Assembly: GCA_021029095.1 (NCBI GenBank)
Contig: JAJOHG010000068.1
Span: 79,251 to 143,250, forward strand
DNA: 64,000 nt
Origin: Phellopilus nigrolimitatus
Taxonomy: Eukaryota; Basidiomycota; Agaricomycetes; Hymenochaetales; Hymenochaetaceae
Reading direction: 5' to 3'
Below the pieces are notes generated by a model that saw nothing but the letters and a program-made list of their open reading frames with translations, searched no databases and was not told the DNA's origin. The position numbers and the translations under genes are program-made. This document shows positions 10,489-19,732 of the stretch, in pieces. The first letter of the stretch is position 1. Each line of letters begins with the position of its first letter.

Positions 10489-11126
10489 GGGACCTTCAGA
10501 GTAGAAACGAAACGCGTTTCCGTTTCCATTTCTGCCCTTACTAGGCAGGAGCCATTTCTCACTAAGCAAGGTTACTCATCTCAAGTCACGTCTTGTCACA
10601 AGAAGCTCGCATTCCCAAACAACTTCGGCATCTCGGCATTGTCGACCTCGCTGAGTCAATTTCACCGAGCCGGCGGTCTGTTGTCGCTTAGCTTTGCTTT
10701 CTGCAAAGTGCCCACATTATGTACCCTAATATACAGAAACTATCAAATGTGCTATAGTCATATGTACCCTACCAGGAGTTGTTAGTACTGAATAAGTAAT
10801 CATACTACATACAATTGTGTACTGACATTGTGGTTTGACTTCTTCTGAACCTACTTTGCCGAGCCTGCCGAGATCAAGCATCCATGTACATGTAATGTAG
10901 GAAACAACCGTGATCTGCCGAGAATGCCGTGTGTCGCTTACCGTTGCCGAGCTCTGTAGCGAGTGACGGCACGGCCGGGTGCAACGGCTCAACGCGACGA
11001 TCCTCCAGATACTTAGTTTGGTAGTAACAGCCGTGTAACGCGCTCGTCTTACGTGAGAAACGACCCCTGCCTAATAAGGGCAGAAGTGGAAACGGAAACG
11101 CGTTTCGTTTCTACTCTGAAGGTCCC
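10489..11126. mobile_element. Nested MITE with long TIRs, copy 1
   Basis: The element starts GGGACCTTCAGAGTAGAAAC and ends with its reverse complement. The inverted repeat extends about 75 bp on each side, including the GAAACGCGTTTC and TGCCCTTACTAGGCAG blocks. TA dinucleotides at 10487-10488 and 11127-11128 flank it, consistent with a TA target duplication of the Tc1/mariner type. At 638 bp with no transposase it is a miniature element inserted into the SulP fragment side of the larger TIR element. Confidence 0.75.
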
Positions 11127-11253
11127 TAATTTTTCGAGTGATGACGCGGCCTTCGTCTAATTTAGGGCCGGTTCAAATGGACTTGAAGACCAGGAGAACA
11201 CTTTGAATATTTGTGCTTCGTATGCTGTACACAATAATTTAATCCATTATAAA

Positions 11254-11335
11254 GGTATTATGGTCTAATGGTTATAACCTGGTTATGCTATGCGGTTAGG
11301 GTGCCTGTTCGATTCCTGTGTTGAGCTTATTTTTT
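11254..11335 (+). ncRNA. tRNA-like Pol III unit (tRNA pseudogene or SINE head), copy 1
   Basis: The sequence has a perfect A box (TGGTCTAATGG, 11261-11271), a perfect B box (GTTCGATTC, 11307-11315) and a T6 terminator (11330-11335). The D stem can form (GGT/ACC), but acceptor and T stems do not pair, so it is not a working tRNA gene by eye. It is followed at once by the GGATTTGA array at the right end of the TIR element. Confidence 0.5.
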
Positions 11336-11395
11336 CAACTTAAATAAGTACACCATTTGGACTTGTGCATAATTTCTGCATTCGAGAATGTGATG

Positions 11396-11606
11396 GATTT
11401 GACGGATTTGACGGATTTGACGGAATTGACGGATTTGAAGAAAGTTACTGTATTGAAAAATTTGAAGGATTTGAAGAATCAAAAAACTCGGCGCTCAAAA
11501 ACCTGTAAAAAAAATAAAGTGAAAATTTGAAAGGATTTGAAGGGATTTGAAGGGATTTGGAGGGATTTGAAGGATTTGGCGCGATTTGACGCGATTTGAC
11601 AGGGTA
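11396..11606. repeat. Right subterminal GGATTTGA array, copy 1
   Basis: GGATTTGAC, GGATTTGAAG and CGATTTGAC units are repeated about a dozen times and end in GATTTGACAGGGTA, the inner part of the right TIR. The corresponding array in unit 2 is at about 23,395-23,605. Confidence 0.65.
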
Positions 11607-11621
11607 GGCTTTTCCTGATGC

Positions 11622-11745
11622 ACGGCGGGAACGACGGAAACTATACAGGGACACTGTGCGCGCGGACGCGTTCTGGCACCTGCTGATGCTGCCGCAGATG
11701 GTAGACGAGTCGCTGGCTGCGTTGGTGCACCCGCAAACAAACAAA
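11622..11745 (+). pseudogene. Unidentified coding-like fragment beside the right TIR
   Basis: The + frame reads KLYRDTVRADAFWHLLMLPQ then MVDESLAALVHP and stays open to the end of the patch. It looks like an exon of a host gene and is repeated in unit 2 (about 23,621-23,744). The family is not recognised and no start or splice sites are defensible. Confidence 0.3.
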
Positions 11746-12284
11746 CAAAGCTGTAACTGAATTAAAGCAAAAATATAAGGTCACCCGCAGGTCACCCACT
11801 ATACCATCCGACCCGGACCCATCTGGGTCTGAGTTTTGAAATTCTCATACCCGCGCAAACGGATCTGGGACGGACCCATGCTATGCACTATGAGGATGCC
11901 GTTGTGTGCGCAAAGGAGAGTTGTGCAAATTCCGAGTTGTGCAAGTTCCGAGCAGCAGCCGAGTCGCTCTATAATGTAATCCAGCTGTACTATAAGTACC
12001 ATCCATGGCAGCTGCCCTTTTCACGCTGGCAGTACTTCTCAAAGCACGCTTAGCTAGGGAAGCTGTCCCAAACGTTCCAGAGCTGAATATCTCGAACCTG
12101 CTCATCGTTCTTCAAACTATAGCTGTATTGTGTACGGTGCATTGGTTTTCTCCTCGTCTTAATTCAAAGACAATGTTTGCAATTAAATCCTTCTCTGTAC
12201 GTACATACATGAATATGCATAGTGACTGATGGAATAGGGATTACACATGAGGATGATAGTATCTTCCGAAACCTAGGCAAAATC

Positions 12285-12755
12285 CTATGTTCTGAGGTTG
12301 GGCCCCGGTGACAAAAACACATCATGTGTCTTCAACAATCTTTCAAGCTTAATGATAACTCCCTTCGTTTCACCTGTACCATATTCGAATATTTTTTCAG
12401 CTTCTTGTTCTTTAAGGCCGATTCCATCTTGTTGGAGGCATTTGGTGAGCCACTCCTTTTCTGAGGGCACACCAGTGACAGCCGTATAAGTCAGGTCCAT
12501 ATTGATATGCGCGATGTCGCTTCTTTTCAGTGGCCTTCTATTGAGCTGGACGGCACTTTGGAATCGCACGCTCTTAGGGTCATCGTGAAAGCAACCACCT
12601 GTTCTGTATGTCCCTTGTTCTCCAGGTTCACATGTGAAGAGCATGATTTTGGTATCCAATGAGATTAATATCCCCTGTGTTAGCATACCTCTCGATGTCG
12701 GGATCCCGAAGACAGCATAGATAGACAAAGGCTCGAATTTGTTTTGAGATGCCAT
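12285..12755 (-). CDS. Small subtelomeric family protein S2, 156 aa
   Basis: Function unknown. The product starts MASQNKFEPLSIYAVFGIPT and ends in THDVFLSPGPNLRT. Between are SLDTKIMLFTCEPGEQGTYR, FQSAVQLNRRPL, GVPSEKEWLTK and TKGVIIKLERLLK. No signal peptide, membrane helix or known catalytic motif is visible, so a cytosolic or nuclear protein is likely. The start at 12755 follows a 5'UTR intron by one base; an upstream in-frame Met falls inside that intron. It is nearly identical to S4 in unit 2 and, less closely, the inverted partner of S3. Full frame and preserved promoter suggest the gene is alive, but expression is unproven. Confidence 0.7.
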   Translation of the reverse strand: MASQNKFEPLSIYAVFGIPTSRGMLTQGILISLDTKIMLFTCEPGEQGTYRTGGCFHDDPKSVRFQSAVQLNRRPLKRSDIAHINMDLTYTAVTGVPSEKEWLTKCLQQDGIGLKEQEAEKIFEYGTGETKGVIIKLERLLKTHDVFLSPGPNLRT

Positions 12756-12756
12756 T

Positions 12757-12872
12757 CTAAGTATCACATTCAGAGCTGCAATGACCAAGATTGATATGTG
12801 TCTGTACAACTTACCTTATGTTTTTGTGGGTGTTTCTGTTCTAGTGACTCGAAGTCCTATACGACTTTATAG
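12757..12872 (-). promoter_or_regulatory. Promoter and 5'UTR intron of S2
   Basis: A TATA box (CTATAAA) lies at 12866-12872. The leader intron is 12814-12757 (58 nt, GTAAGT...TTAG, branch-like CTGAAT), ending one base before the ATG. Confidence 0.65.
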
Positions 12873-13505
12873 CGCCTTGCTTTTACATTGCAGAATATTG
12901 CCATTGTGTGGCGAGGTGATTAATTAATATAATAGATATTGCGAAGGGAGGGCCGATTACTCGTTCTGGGTTCGGATATCATACATTTCAATGCAAAGTA
13001 AAGAAAGCGAAAAGCATGGCCGTGCTACGGTACTAATGGCATTAGTTCATTTGTACTAAGAGGAAAGGACGCTAGTTACAAAGACTAAGACAAGTAGAAA
13101 AACAAGCTTCGGTCAATATCGGCAGAATTGCTTCGCACTTTGGAATCAAGGCATTAGTGCAGTTTTCCATTGCATACCTATTTGCAAAGTAATCAACGTA
13201 CAGACAATGTTACCTATGCTTCTAGAGGCGACTCGGATTTTGCTATTTGCTAAACTTTTAACGCGTTTCAGTGAGTCGTGTAATTTGCAAAGAAGTCAAG
13301 AAATTAATGGAGGCGCTATCTGGCGTCGCTGCGCTTTGACCTGAATCTCTGCGAGACTCAATCTATCCTTGAAGCGCACTCACCATACCAGTCCTCCGCC
13401 CTTTCCTTTGTTTCCTCCGAGCTATTATATCGCCTCGCCTGTAGCCAGAACACAAGCATAATCTTAACACTGTCGATTTCGGGCCGAACACAGTTAAGGT
13501 ACATA

Positions 13506-13750
13506 CTGAATATAATTCTGCGTAGTACTCATCAAAATCATCTATCGAAGTGGAACTGTCGCGAACACACCTGATTCTCGTAGACTGTCAAGACTACGAC
13601 TCGAAAGTTAAAGGTGTGGGCTTTTCGACATCCGTGCTCGTTTCTCTCGCCGATGTCTGTAAAAAGGTCGCCTCAAAAGCGTTTGTTAATCAAATTCTTC
13701 TCTTGGAAAACATCCCAAATGCAAAGATAGTTACGCAGACCGGAGAATAG
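13506..13750 (+). pseudogene. 3' fragment of the four-exon gene, copy in unit 1
   Basis: This matches the last intron and last exon of the intact gene at 37014-38074. It reads LILVDCQDYDSKVKGVGFST, then SVLVSLADVCKKVASKAFVN and ends in TQTGE at a stop, as in the parent (TQEGE). The parental intron GTACATACTGAATA...TATCAG is recognisable at 13506-13553, but its acceptor is TATCGA here, so it could not be spliced as in the parent. Upstream exons are missing. It is followed, as at 38.7 kb, by a TRIP4-like gene. Confidence 0.6.
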
Positions 13751-14465
13751 GCAAACGCATATGCGACCCAGGAGGGAATGGCAAGGAGTTACTGAAGTAT
13801 GACTGTTCTCCCTTTGTGTTCCGTGGAATTTCATACCGATCATTCGATTTGGACAGAGCACGTATCATCTGTCTTGTTTGAGCCTGTTCCATGCATCATG
13901 TTGTCAATGGAAAAACTGTATGAATTGTTCTTAGACTTTATTTAAATGATCTTGATTTTGATGTACAGCAAAATTAGAGAGCGGAGTTCGAGTGAAATGC
14001 CACCCGGCGTGGTGTATAAACATCATAGAAATCATATACTAAAGGAGGGTACAATACACAACGAGTCTAAAGTCCAAGGAGCCGTGTCGTACTCGAAGTC
14101 AGGGAGAAATATTAAAATCCAAAACGTTATGGCACTCACGATCTAACCGAGAACCTAATCCGCCTGGAAAATAAACAGGCCAAATTTCGGCCTTCCTCAC
14201 TCCAAATACGCGTGATCTTTGTATCTTTTCCCTCCTCCGTGCACTTTCCCGAAGATATTTACAGCTCGCTCTGCAAAAGTCACTGACTCGAAGAGGACCG
14301 CGGCCACGGTGACCGATTTGTTTCCATGTCCAAGTGTCCGGTGCGTTCGCTTGTTGTCCGACATAAATATTCTGCAACGTTCGCGGACGCTGCATGTGCG
14401 TCGCGATATTGTAGCACGCTGGTAGTCGTCGTCGCAGAACTGACGGGTGTCTCGGCAACTACCGG

Positions 14466-15394
14466 TTGTGCGCTTGCAGCCTTCACGTCTCATCTACTCG
14501 CCGCACGACCACGGTCCATCGCACACCCTGGGCACACTCGTCCGTCCCTTCAGACAGAATCAAACCGCACTCGCGGCCATCGACGCCAGCGAAGAATAAG
14601 GGAAAGGCAAAGGACACGTCGGCGCCAGTGCAACACGCACCGAAGAGTGCCGCCGTCCGCGCGCTCGAGGCCACCATTGCGGACCTCACGTCCTCGTCCG
14701 GGCGCGAGCGCGACGCACAGGGCGGCTGCTTCTGCCAAGGTGCGACCCTCACATTATTCCATAATCTTCCTTCTGAGTATTCTATACGTGGATGCTTCGT
14801 GTATCAGCCAGGACGCATGCTCTCGCGTCGCACACACCGCTCTGCGCGCACTGCGGCCTCGTCCTCTGTGCGCTAAACCCGCCGCATCTCGCCTTCCCGC
14901 ACTGTTCCACGCCGCTTCTCTCCTCGTCTGCGCATGCTGCGCCCCTCGAGTCGCTCGCTAGCGAACTCGCTGCGGTCCTCGCGCGAGAGGAAGCAGACGC
15001 GCAGCGTGAACGCGAGGAAGCACGTGAGACCGCCGGCGCGTTCCCCCAGCACCTCCCTGGGGAAGCGAGGGCAGCATGCTCAGCGTGGCGAGTGCGGCGG
15101 TGCCGAATGCGAGCGGCGCATAAGGTGCTTTCGCTCAACGCGAAGATGAAGCACGTGACGGTCGCGTTGTACACACCCGCGCCGATGCCTTTTCGCTCCC
15201 TCAAGCCTGCGGAGCAAATTCGCCGGACGTGGAGGAGGACAGTCCGGCCACGCGCATACCGCCGCGAGGGGACGCCATCCCATACATGCGTGGCAGGCCG
15301 GATGCCACGCGCTCGTGGGCAGACGGCTGTGGGGATATGTATGCGGTCCCCGCATCGACCGCGAGGAGCTGAAGGAAGACCGGAGGGCGCATAA
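14466..15394 (+). pseudogene. TRIP4/ASC-1-like zf-C2HC5 gene, copy C (degenerate)
   Basis: Splicing 14466-14739 to 14808-15394 (68-nt intron) leaves an open frame of about 286 codons. The junction rebuilds the zinc finger: CFCQARTHALASHTPLCAHC then GLVLCALNPPHLAFPHC. The last pair reads FPHC instead of CPHC, so one predicted zinc ligand is lost. Downstream of the coiled region (LAREEADAQREREEARE) the protein departs from copies D, F and G through frame shifts and ends in GRPEGA instead of the poly-Ala tail. TRIP4/ASC-1 is a transcription coactivator and ribosome-quality-control factor in animals; fungal proteins with this finger are poorly studied. The start is uncertain. Called a degenerate copy, although it could still be translated. 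Confidence 0.6.
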
Positions 15395-15652
15395 GGCGAA
15401 GAAGGCGAGAGATGTTGCTGAAAGCTGTGCTGCCGCTGCAGATTAGGCTCGCAATCTCGTTCTTCTTGCTCTCGCGCTGTTTATTGTACCATGGTATACG
15501 AATACAGTCACTTATAAAAGAGATAAACTCTAGTGCTCCAGAAAGCAACAAACACTGCCTTTTTCTTCTTCCTGAACAAGTACTCAAGCCGCGCTCTGAG
15601 GTATGTCATCATCAAGTCAAGCACAGCTAGGCAGCTATATTTTGGTCTCCTC

Positions 15653-15898
15653 TCACATTGTCTCTTGCTTTGTTCCTTCTCTCCTCATCTCACTCGGTGA
15701 ACGTATATGAATGTAACGCTTCAAATGGTAATTACGCTTAGCTATGAAACCTACAGAGCCTCTCTTAGAAACTCCGCGCCCTGTGAGATGCAAAGGCCCA
15801 CAGACTCTCCGACCCAAGCCGAAAGTCTGACGACTAGAGGGCGATGGCCGAGAATCCCGCTCCCTTAACTTTCGAGTCGTGGTCTTGACGCTCGACAA
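15653..15898. repeat. Dispersed repeat R1, partial copy (unit 1)
   Basis: CATCTCACTCGGTGAACGTA, GAAACCTACAGAGCCTCTCT and GTGAGATGCAAAGG...CAGACTCTCCGACCCAAGCC match 44,970-45,140 and, inverted, 6,830-7,030. Its right end merges with arm B of the inverted repeat. Unit 2 has the same stretch at 27,655-27,900. Confidence 0.5.
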
Positions 15899-16677
15899 GA
15901 ATCAGGTATGTTTGCGACAGTTCCACTTTCATAAATGATTTGATGAATACTACGCAGAATTACATGTATTCTCAGTATGTACCTCAATTGTGTTCGACAG
16001 TGTTGGAATTTCTGAAGTGCATGCTTGTGTTCTGGCTACAGGCGAGGCGATATAATAGCTCGGAGGAAAGAGAGGAAAGGGCGGAGGACTGGTATGGTGA
16101 GCGCGCTTCAAGGATAGATTGAGTCTCGCAGAGATTCAGGTCAAAGCGTAGCGCCGCTAGCCAGCACCTCCATTAATTTCTTGACTTCTTTGCAAATTAC
16201 ACGACTCACTGAGACGCTTCAAAAATTTAGCAAATAGAGCAAGAAATCCGAGTCGCCTCCAGAAGCATAGGTAACATTGTCTCTGTACGTTAATTACTTT
16301 CCCAATAGGTATGCAATGGAAAACTGCACTAATGCCTTGATTCCAAAGTGCGATAAAAATCTGCCGATATTGACCGAAGCTTGTTTTTTCTCTTTTCTTG
16401 GCGCAAAATTATCTTAATACTTGTCTTAGTCTTTGTAACTAGCATCCTTTCCTCCTAGTACAAACGGACTTATTTTGCTTCTGCCGCAAAAGTGAAACAA
16501 ATGCTATCTATCCCGTAGCACGGCCATGCTTTTCGCTTTCTTTACTTTGCATTGAAATTCTTGTAATATGATATCTGAACCCAGAACGAGTAATCGGCCC
16601 TCCCTTCGCAATATCTATTATATTAATTAATCACCTCGCCACACAATGGCAATATTCTGCGATGTAAAAGTAAGGCG

Positions 16678-16793
16678 CTATAAAGTCGTATAGGACTTCG
16701 AGTCATTAGAACAGAAACACCCACAAAAACATAAGGTAAGCTGTACAGACACATATCAATCTTGGTCGTTGCAGCTCTGAATGTGATACTTAG
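16678..16793 (+). promoter_or_regulatory. Promoter and 5'UTR intron of S3
   Basis: A TATA box (CTATAAA) lies at 16678-16684. The leader contains AGAACAGAAACACCCACAA. The leader intron is 16736-16793 (58 nt, GTAAGC...TTAG), ending one base before the ATG. Confidence 0.65.
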
Positions 16794-16794
16794 A

Positions 16795-17265
16795 ATGGCA
16801 TCTCAAAACAAATTCGAGCCTTTGTCTATCTATGCTGTCTTCGGGATCCCGACACCGAGAGGTACTATTATAACACAGGGGATATTAATCTCATTGGATA
16901 CCAAAGTCATGCTCTTCACATGTGAACCTGGAGAACAAGGGACATACAGAACAGGTGGTTGCATTCACGATGACCCTGAGAAAGTGCGATTCCAAAGTGC
17001 CGTCCAGCTCAATAGAAGGCCTCTGGAAAGAATAGACATCGAGCGCATCAATACAGACCTGAATTATATGTCTGTCACTGGTGTGCCCTCAGAAAAGGAG
17101 TGGCTTACCATATACCTCCGAAAAGATAGAATCGGCCTTGAAGCAGAAGTTGAAACAATATTCGGTTACGGGAAAAATGAAACGAAGGGAGTTATCATTA
17201 AGCTTGAAAGATTGTTGAAGACACATGATGTGTTTTTGTCACCGGGGCTCAACCTCAGAACATAG
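16795..17265 (+). CDS. Small subtelomeric family protein S3, 156 aa
   Basis: Function unknown. Same length and layout as S2 (MASQNKFEPL start, THDVFLSPGLNLRT end) but with many substitutions: PTPRGTIITQGIL for PTSRGMLTQGIL, IDIERINTDLNYMSVTGV for SDIAHINMDLTYTAVTGV, and TIYLRKDRIGLEAEVETIFG for TKCLQQDGIGLKEQEAEKIF. Substitutions with a kept frame and length point to selection on the protein or to recent divergence; I cannot compute which. It lies in arm B, facing away from S2. Its unit 2 counterpart S5 differs at a few residues (for example GEQGTYR against GEQRTYR). Confidence 0.7.
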   Translation: MASQNKFEPLSIYAVFGIPTPRGTIITQGILISLDTKVMLFTCEPGEQGTYRTGGCIHDDPEKVRFQSAVQLNRRPLERIDIERINTDLNYMSVTGVPSEKEWLTIYLRKDRIGLEAEVETIFGYGKNETKGVIIKLERLLKTHDVFLSPGLNLRT

Positions 17266-17800
17266 GATTTTGCCTAGGTTTCGGAAGACACTATCATCCC
17301 CATGTGTAATCCCTATTCCATCAGTCACTATGCATATTCATGTATGTACGTACAGAGAAGAATTTAATTGCAAGCATTGTCTTTGAATTAAGACGAGGAG
17401 AAAACTGATGCGCCGTACACAATACAGCTATAGTTTGAAGAACACTGAGCAGGTTCGAGATATTCAGCTCGGGAACGTTTGAAACAGCTTGCATGCTTTG
17501 AGAAGTACTGCCAGCGTGAAAAGGGCAGCTGCCATGGATGATACTTATAGTACAGCTGGATAACATAATAGAGCGACTCGGCTGCTGCTCGGCATTTGCA
17601 CAACTCTCCTTTGCACACACAACGGCATCCTCAGCAGCGTCCTTAAAGCAGACTAAAAAATTCTAAATGATGCTCGAGCTTATCCAGTCGCTCAGAGTCG
17701 CCTCAGGTCAGCCCGTATCATTAGGGGACCAATTTTGTCGTCCACATATCCATCGTCCAACTCAATGTTGATATGTGGGTCTGCTGCGCCGAACTGAGGT

Positions 17801-17944
17801 TTAGGAAGAGTATGTGTGACCAGAAGTCGAGAGCGTCGAATGCCCCGCAGTGCACACAGTGTCTATGTTCTGGCATGCCTCGGCTACAGGAAAGTTGATA
17901 GCAATACCTAGGAGGAAATCAAAGTGAGGGGAAAAGGTTTGCAT
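17801..17944 (-). CDS. Possible small secreted peptide or relic, 47 aa (unit 1)
   Basis: From the ATG at 17944 the frame reads MQTFSPHFDFLLGIAINFPV then AEACQNIDTVC and ends at 17801. The first 22 residues could be a weak signal sequence, with AEA-C as cleavage site. The homologous locus at 39980 (+) reads MQVLFLHLAFLPVIAIISPT then AEACQNIDTC, which is a better signal peptide, and continues differently after a frame change. It may be a decayed small secreted protein gene. Evidence is limited to the paralogue. Confidence 0.3.
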   Translation of the reverse strand: MQTFSPHFDFLLGIAINFPVAEACQNIDTVCTAGHSTLSTSGHTYSS

Positions 17945-18216
17945 GGCGAGTGCGCTTCTGCGATAGATTAAGTCTTGTGAAGATTGAGTCTCGTGAAAAT
18001 TGAAATCTATGAGGAGCATTGTCAGCTTATAAGCGCTGCGCTGCACCGGTGATCTCATGCCTTCGTCCATATGGTCAGGTAAAAGGAAGCAACCTAGAGT
18101 AGCCACGGCGTATTTGCATGCTGCGTGGCGTCGATGAGTTCAGGGCCTAGAGTTGACTGTATTGTATACGGTGGTACGATAAACAGCGCGAGAGAAAGAC
18201 GAACGAGATCGCGACC

Positions 18217-19185
18217 TTAATCTGCAGCAGCAGCAGCAGCAGCACTGCCCTCAGTTCGGTCTCTCGCCTTCTTCGCCTTCCGCGCCTTCAGGCCTTCTTT
18301 CAGCTCTTCGCGGTCGATGCGGGGTTCGCGTACGTACGTCAGCGTACGCACGAAGCCATCCCCGCGGACATCTGCCAACGGGCGCGTGCCATCCGGCCTG
18401 CCACGCGCGTGTGGGACGGCGCGCCCTGGTGGCGGTACTCGGACGGGCGGCGGGTTATCCACTGTTGCCGAATCTTCTCCGCCGGCTCCAGAATTCGAGA
18501 AGGTGGCCGGCGCAGGCGGCCGCGGGGGCGTATACGATGCGACGGTGACGCGCTTTGTCTTCGCACTGAGCGAAAGCACCTTATGCGCCTGGTTCGCTTT
18601 CACCGCCGCCGGACTCGGCACGCTAGGCCCACCTCCTCTCGAGTCACCAGGGAGGAGCTGCGGGAACGCGCCGGCGGCCTCACGTGCCTCCTCGCGTTCG
18701 CGCTGCGCGACTGCCTCCTCCCGCGCGAGAACCGCGGCGAGTTCGCTACCGAGCGATTCGAGGAGCGCGGCGTGCGCAGGCGGGGAGAGGAGCGGCGCGG
18801 AACAGTGCGGGCAGGCGAGATGCGGCGGGTTGAGCGCACAGAGGACGAAGCCGCAGTGCGCGCAGAGCGGTGCGTGCCGTGCAAGCCCATGCGCCCTGGC
18901 TGATACACAGTATGATAGATACTCAAAAGAAAGGTTACGGATTAAGATGAGGAACGCACCTTGGCAGAAGCAGCCGCCCTGTGCGTCGCGCTCGCGCCCG
19001 GACGAGGACGCGAGGTCCGCGATGGTACCTTCGAGCGCGCGTGCTGCACCGGCGCCGACATGTCCTTTGTCTTCCTTTTGTTCTTCGCTGGAGTCGATGG
19101 CCGCGAGTGCGGTTTTATCCTGTCTGATGGGACGGACGAGTGTGCCCAGGGTGTACGGCGAGAAGATGAGGCGCGAAGGCTGCAA
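18217..19185 (-). CDS. TRIP4/ASC-1-like zf-C2HC5 protein, copy D, about 302 aa
   Basis: Two exons (19185-18960 and 18899-18217, 60-nt GT...AG intron) give one open frame. The spliced zinc finger reads CFCQARAHGLARHAPLCAHC then GFVLCALNPPHLACPHC, with all predicted ligands (CxC, H, CxxC, C, CxxC). Further on are an acidic/basic coiled stretch (LAREEAVAQREREEAREAAG), KANQAHKVLSLSAKTKRVTV, a Pro-rich segment (VRVPPPG), YVREPRIDREELKEGLK and a poly-Ala tail encoded by a (CTG)n tract. Family proteins carry this finger near the N-terminus and bind partner proteins in the ASC-1 complex; a role here is not shown. A short deletion relative to copy G changes the frame 5' of the finger, so the N-terminus is unlike that of copy G. 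Confidence 0.6.
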   Translation of the reverse strand: MQPSRLIFSPYTLGTLVRPIRQDKTALAAIDSSEEQKEDKGHVGAGAARALEGTIADLASSSGRERDAQGGCFCQGAFLILIRNLSFEYLSYCVSARAHGLARHAPLCAHCGFVLCALNPPHLACPHCSAPLLSPPAHAALLESLGSELAAVLAREEAVAQREREEAREAAGAFPQLLPGDSRGGGPSVPSPAAVKANQAHKVLSLSAKTKRVTVASYTPPRPPAPATFSNSGAGGEDSATVDNPPPVRVPPPGRAVPHARGRPDGTRPLADVRGDGFVRTLTYVREPRIDREELKEGLKARKAKKARDRTEGSAAAAAAAD

Positions 19186-19239
19186 GCTCGCGCACGACTC
19201 GGTAGTTGCCGAGACGTAATTTGTTTAGCTGCCACGCAG

Positions 19240-19732
19240 CGTCCACAAATTCCGCAGACCGAAGCTTTGTCTTAGACAACAAGCGAACACGCACGACCCT
19301 TGGACATGGAAAGAAATCGGTCACCGTGGCGGCCGCGGTCCTCCTGTGAGCCGGCGCAGACTACAGAGCAAACTGTTCAATATCTTCGGGAGAGTGCATA
19401 AGGGCGCTTGTAATGATGGATGATGGATAGAGCTAGGGGAGCGGTTACGCTGCACAGGACTGAGCTTCTATTGCATACTACTTTAAGTAATGCCGAACTA
19501 TCGGGACTCGCCACAAGAGCCAAGCGAGCGGGAATATATGATTCCGAGCACTGGATGATGATAGGTAGGCAGGATAACAGAAGAGTGCTCGCAATGATGA
19601 TGATGGACAGAGTCAGATGAGCGGATTTACACTGCTTCTATTGCATACTACTAGTGGGTCAGAAAACACCTAGCTCTGGCTCAACTCGAAGCGATAAAAC
19701 ATGAATTTATATGTGGGGTGCCCACATATTAG
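19240..19732. other. No gene recognised (unit 1)
   Basis: Two imperfect repeats of a 'TTCTATTGCATACTACT' block with flanking GATGATG-rich sequence are visible (about 19,470 and 19,635). No coding region is supported. The equivalent in unit 2 is about 31,250-31,733. Confidence 0.35.

Larger units (their letters stand above)
8516..11621. mobile_element. Non-autonomous TIR element carrying host gene fragments, copy 1
   Basis: The left end reads GCATCAGGAAATACCTACCC then TGTAAAATCCCG. The right end, reverse-complemented, reads GCATCAGGAAAAGCCTACCC then TGTCAAATCGCG, giving an inverted terminal repeat of about 30 bp with a few mismatches. Both ends have subterminal arrays (GTAAAATCC/ACGATTTT on the left, GGATTTGA on the right), a common layout of DNA transposons. 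No transposase frame is present. The cargo is a WD40 fragment, a SulP transporter fragment, a nested MITE and a tRNA-like unit. No clear target-site duplication was found, because the inverted repeat runs into the flanks. Confidence 0.65.
11892..13625. repeat. Inverted-repeat arm A, unit 1
   Basis: This arm is the reverse complement of 15843-17633, with scattered differences. It starts at GAGGATGCCGTTGTGTG and runs through the S2 gene, its promoter, module R2 (about 13,000-13,260) and the start of the four-exon-gene fragment. The unpaired centre is about 2.2 kb. Confidence 0.75.
15843..17633. repeat. Inverted-repeat arm B, unit 1
   Basis: Reverse complement of arm A (11892-13625). It contains, from left to right, an inverted piece of the four-exon gene, module R2 (about 16,250-16,560), and the promoter and coding region of S3. 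Arm B carries its own substitutions and small indels relative to arm A, so the inverted duplication is older than the 12-kb tandem one. Confidence 0.75.

Noticed and set aside
10484..11130. A 3-bp AAT target duplication for the MITE
   Set aside because: AAT is present on both sides only if the terminal A/T is assigned to the element; TA fits the element family better. The two readings cannot be separated without an empty site.
11254..11335. A normal tRNA gene
   Set aside because: Promoter boxes are perfect but acceptor and T stems do not pair and no anticodon arm can be drawn.
18317..19219. 300-codon + strand open frame opposite TRIP4-like copy D (and its equivalent 30257-31216)
   Set aside because: It is the antisense shadow of a GC-rich coding region. 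It crosses the intron, has Ala/Arg/Ser-dominated composition and no motif, while the other strand rebuilds a zinc finger across a splice site.
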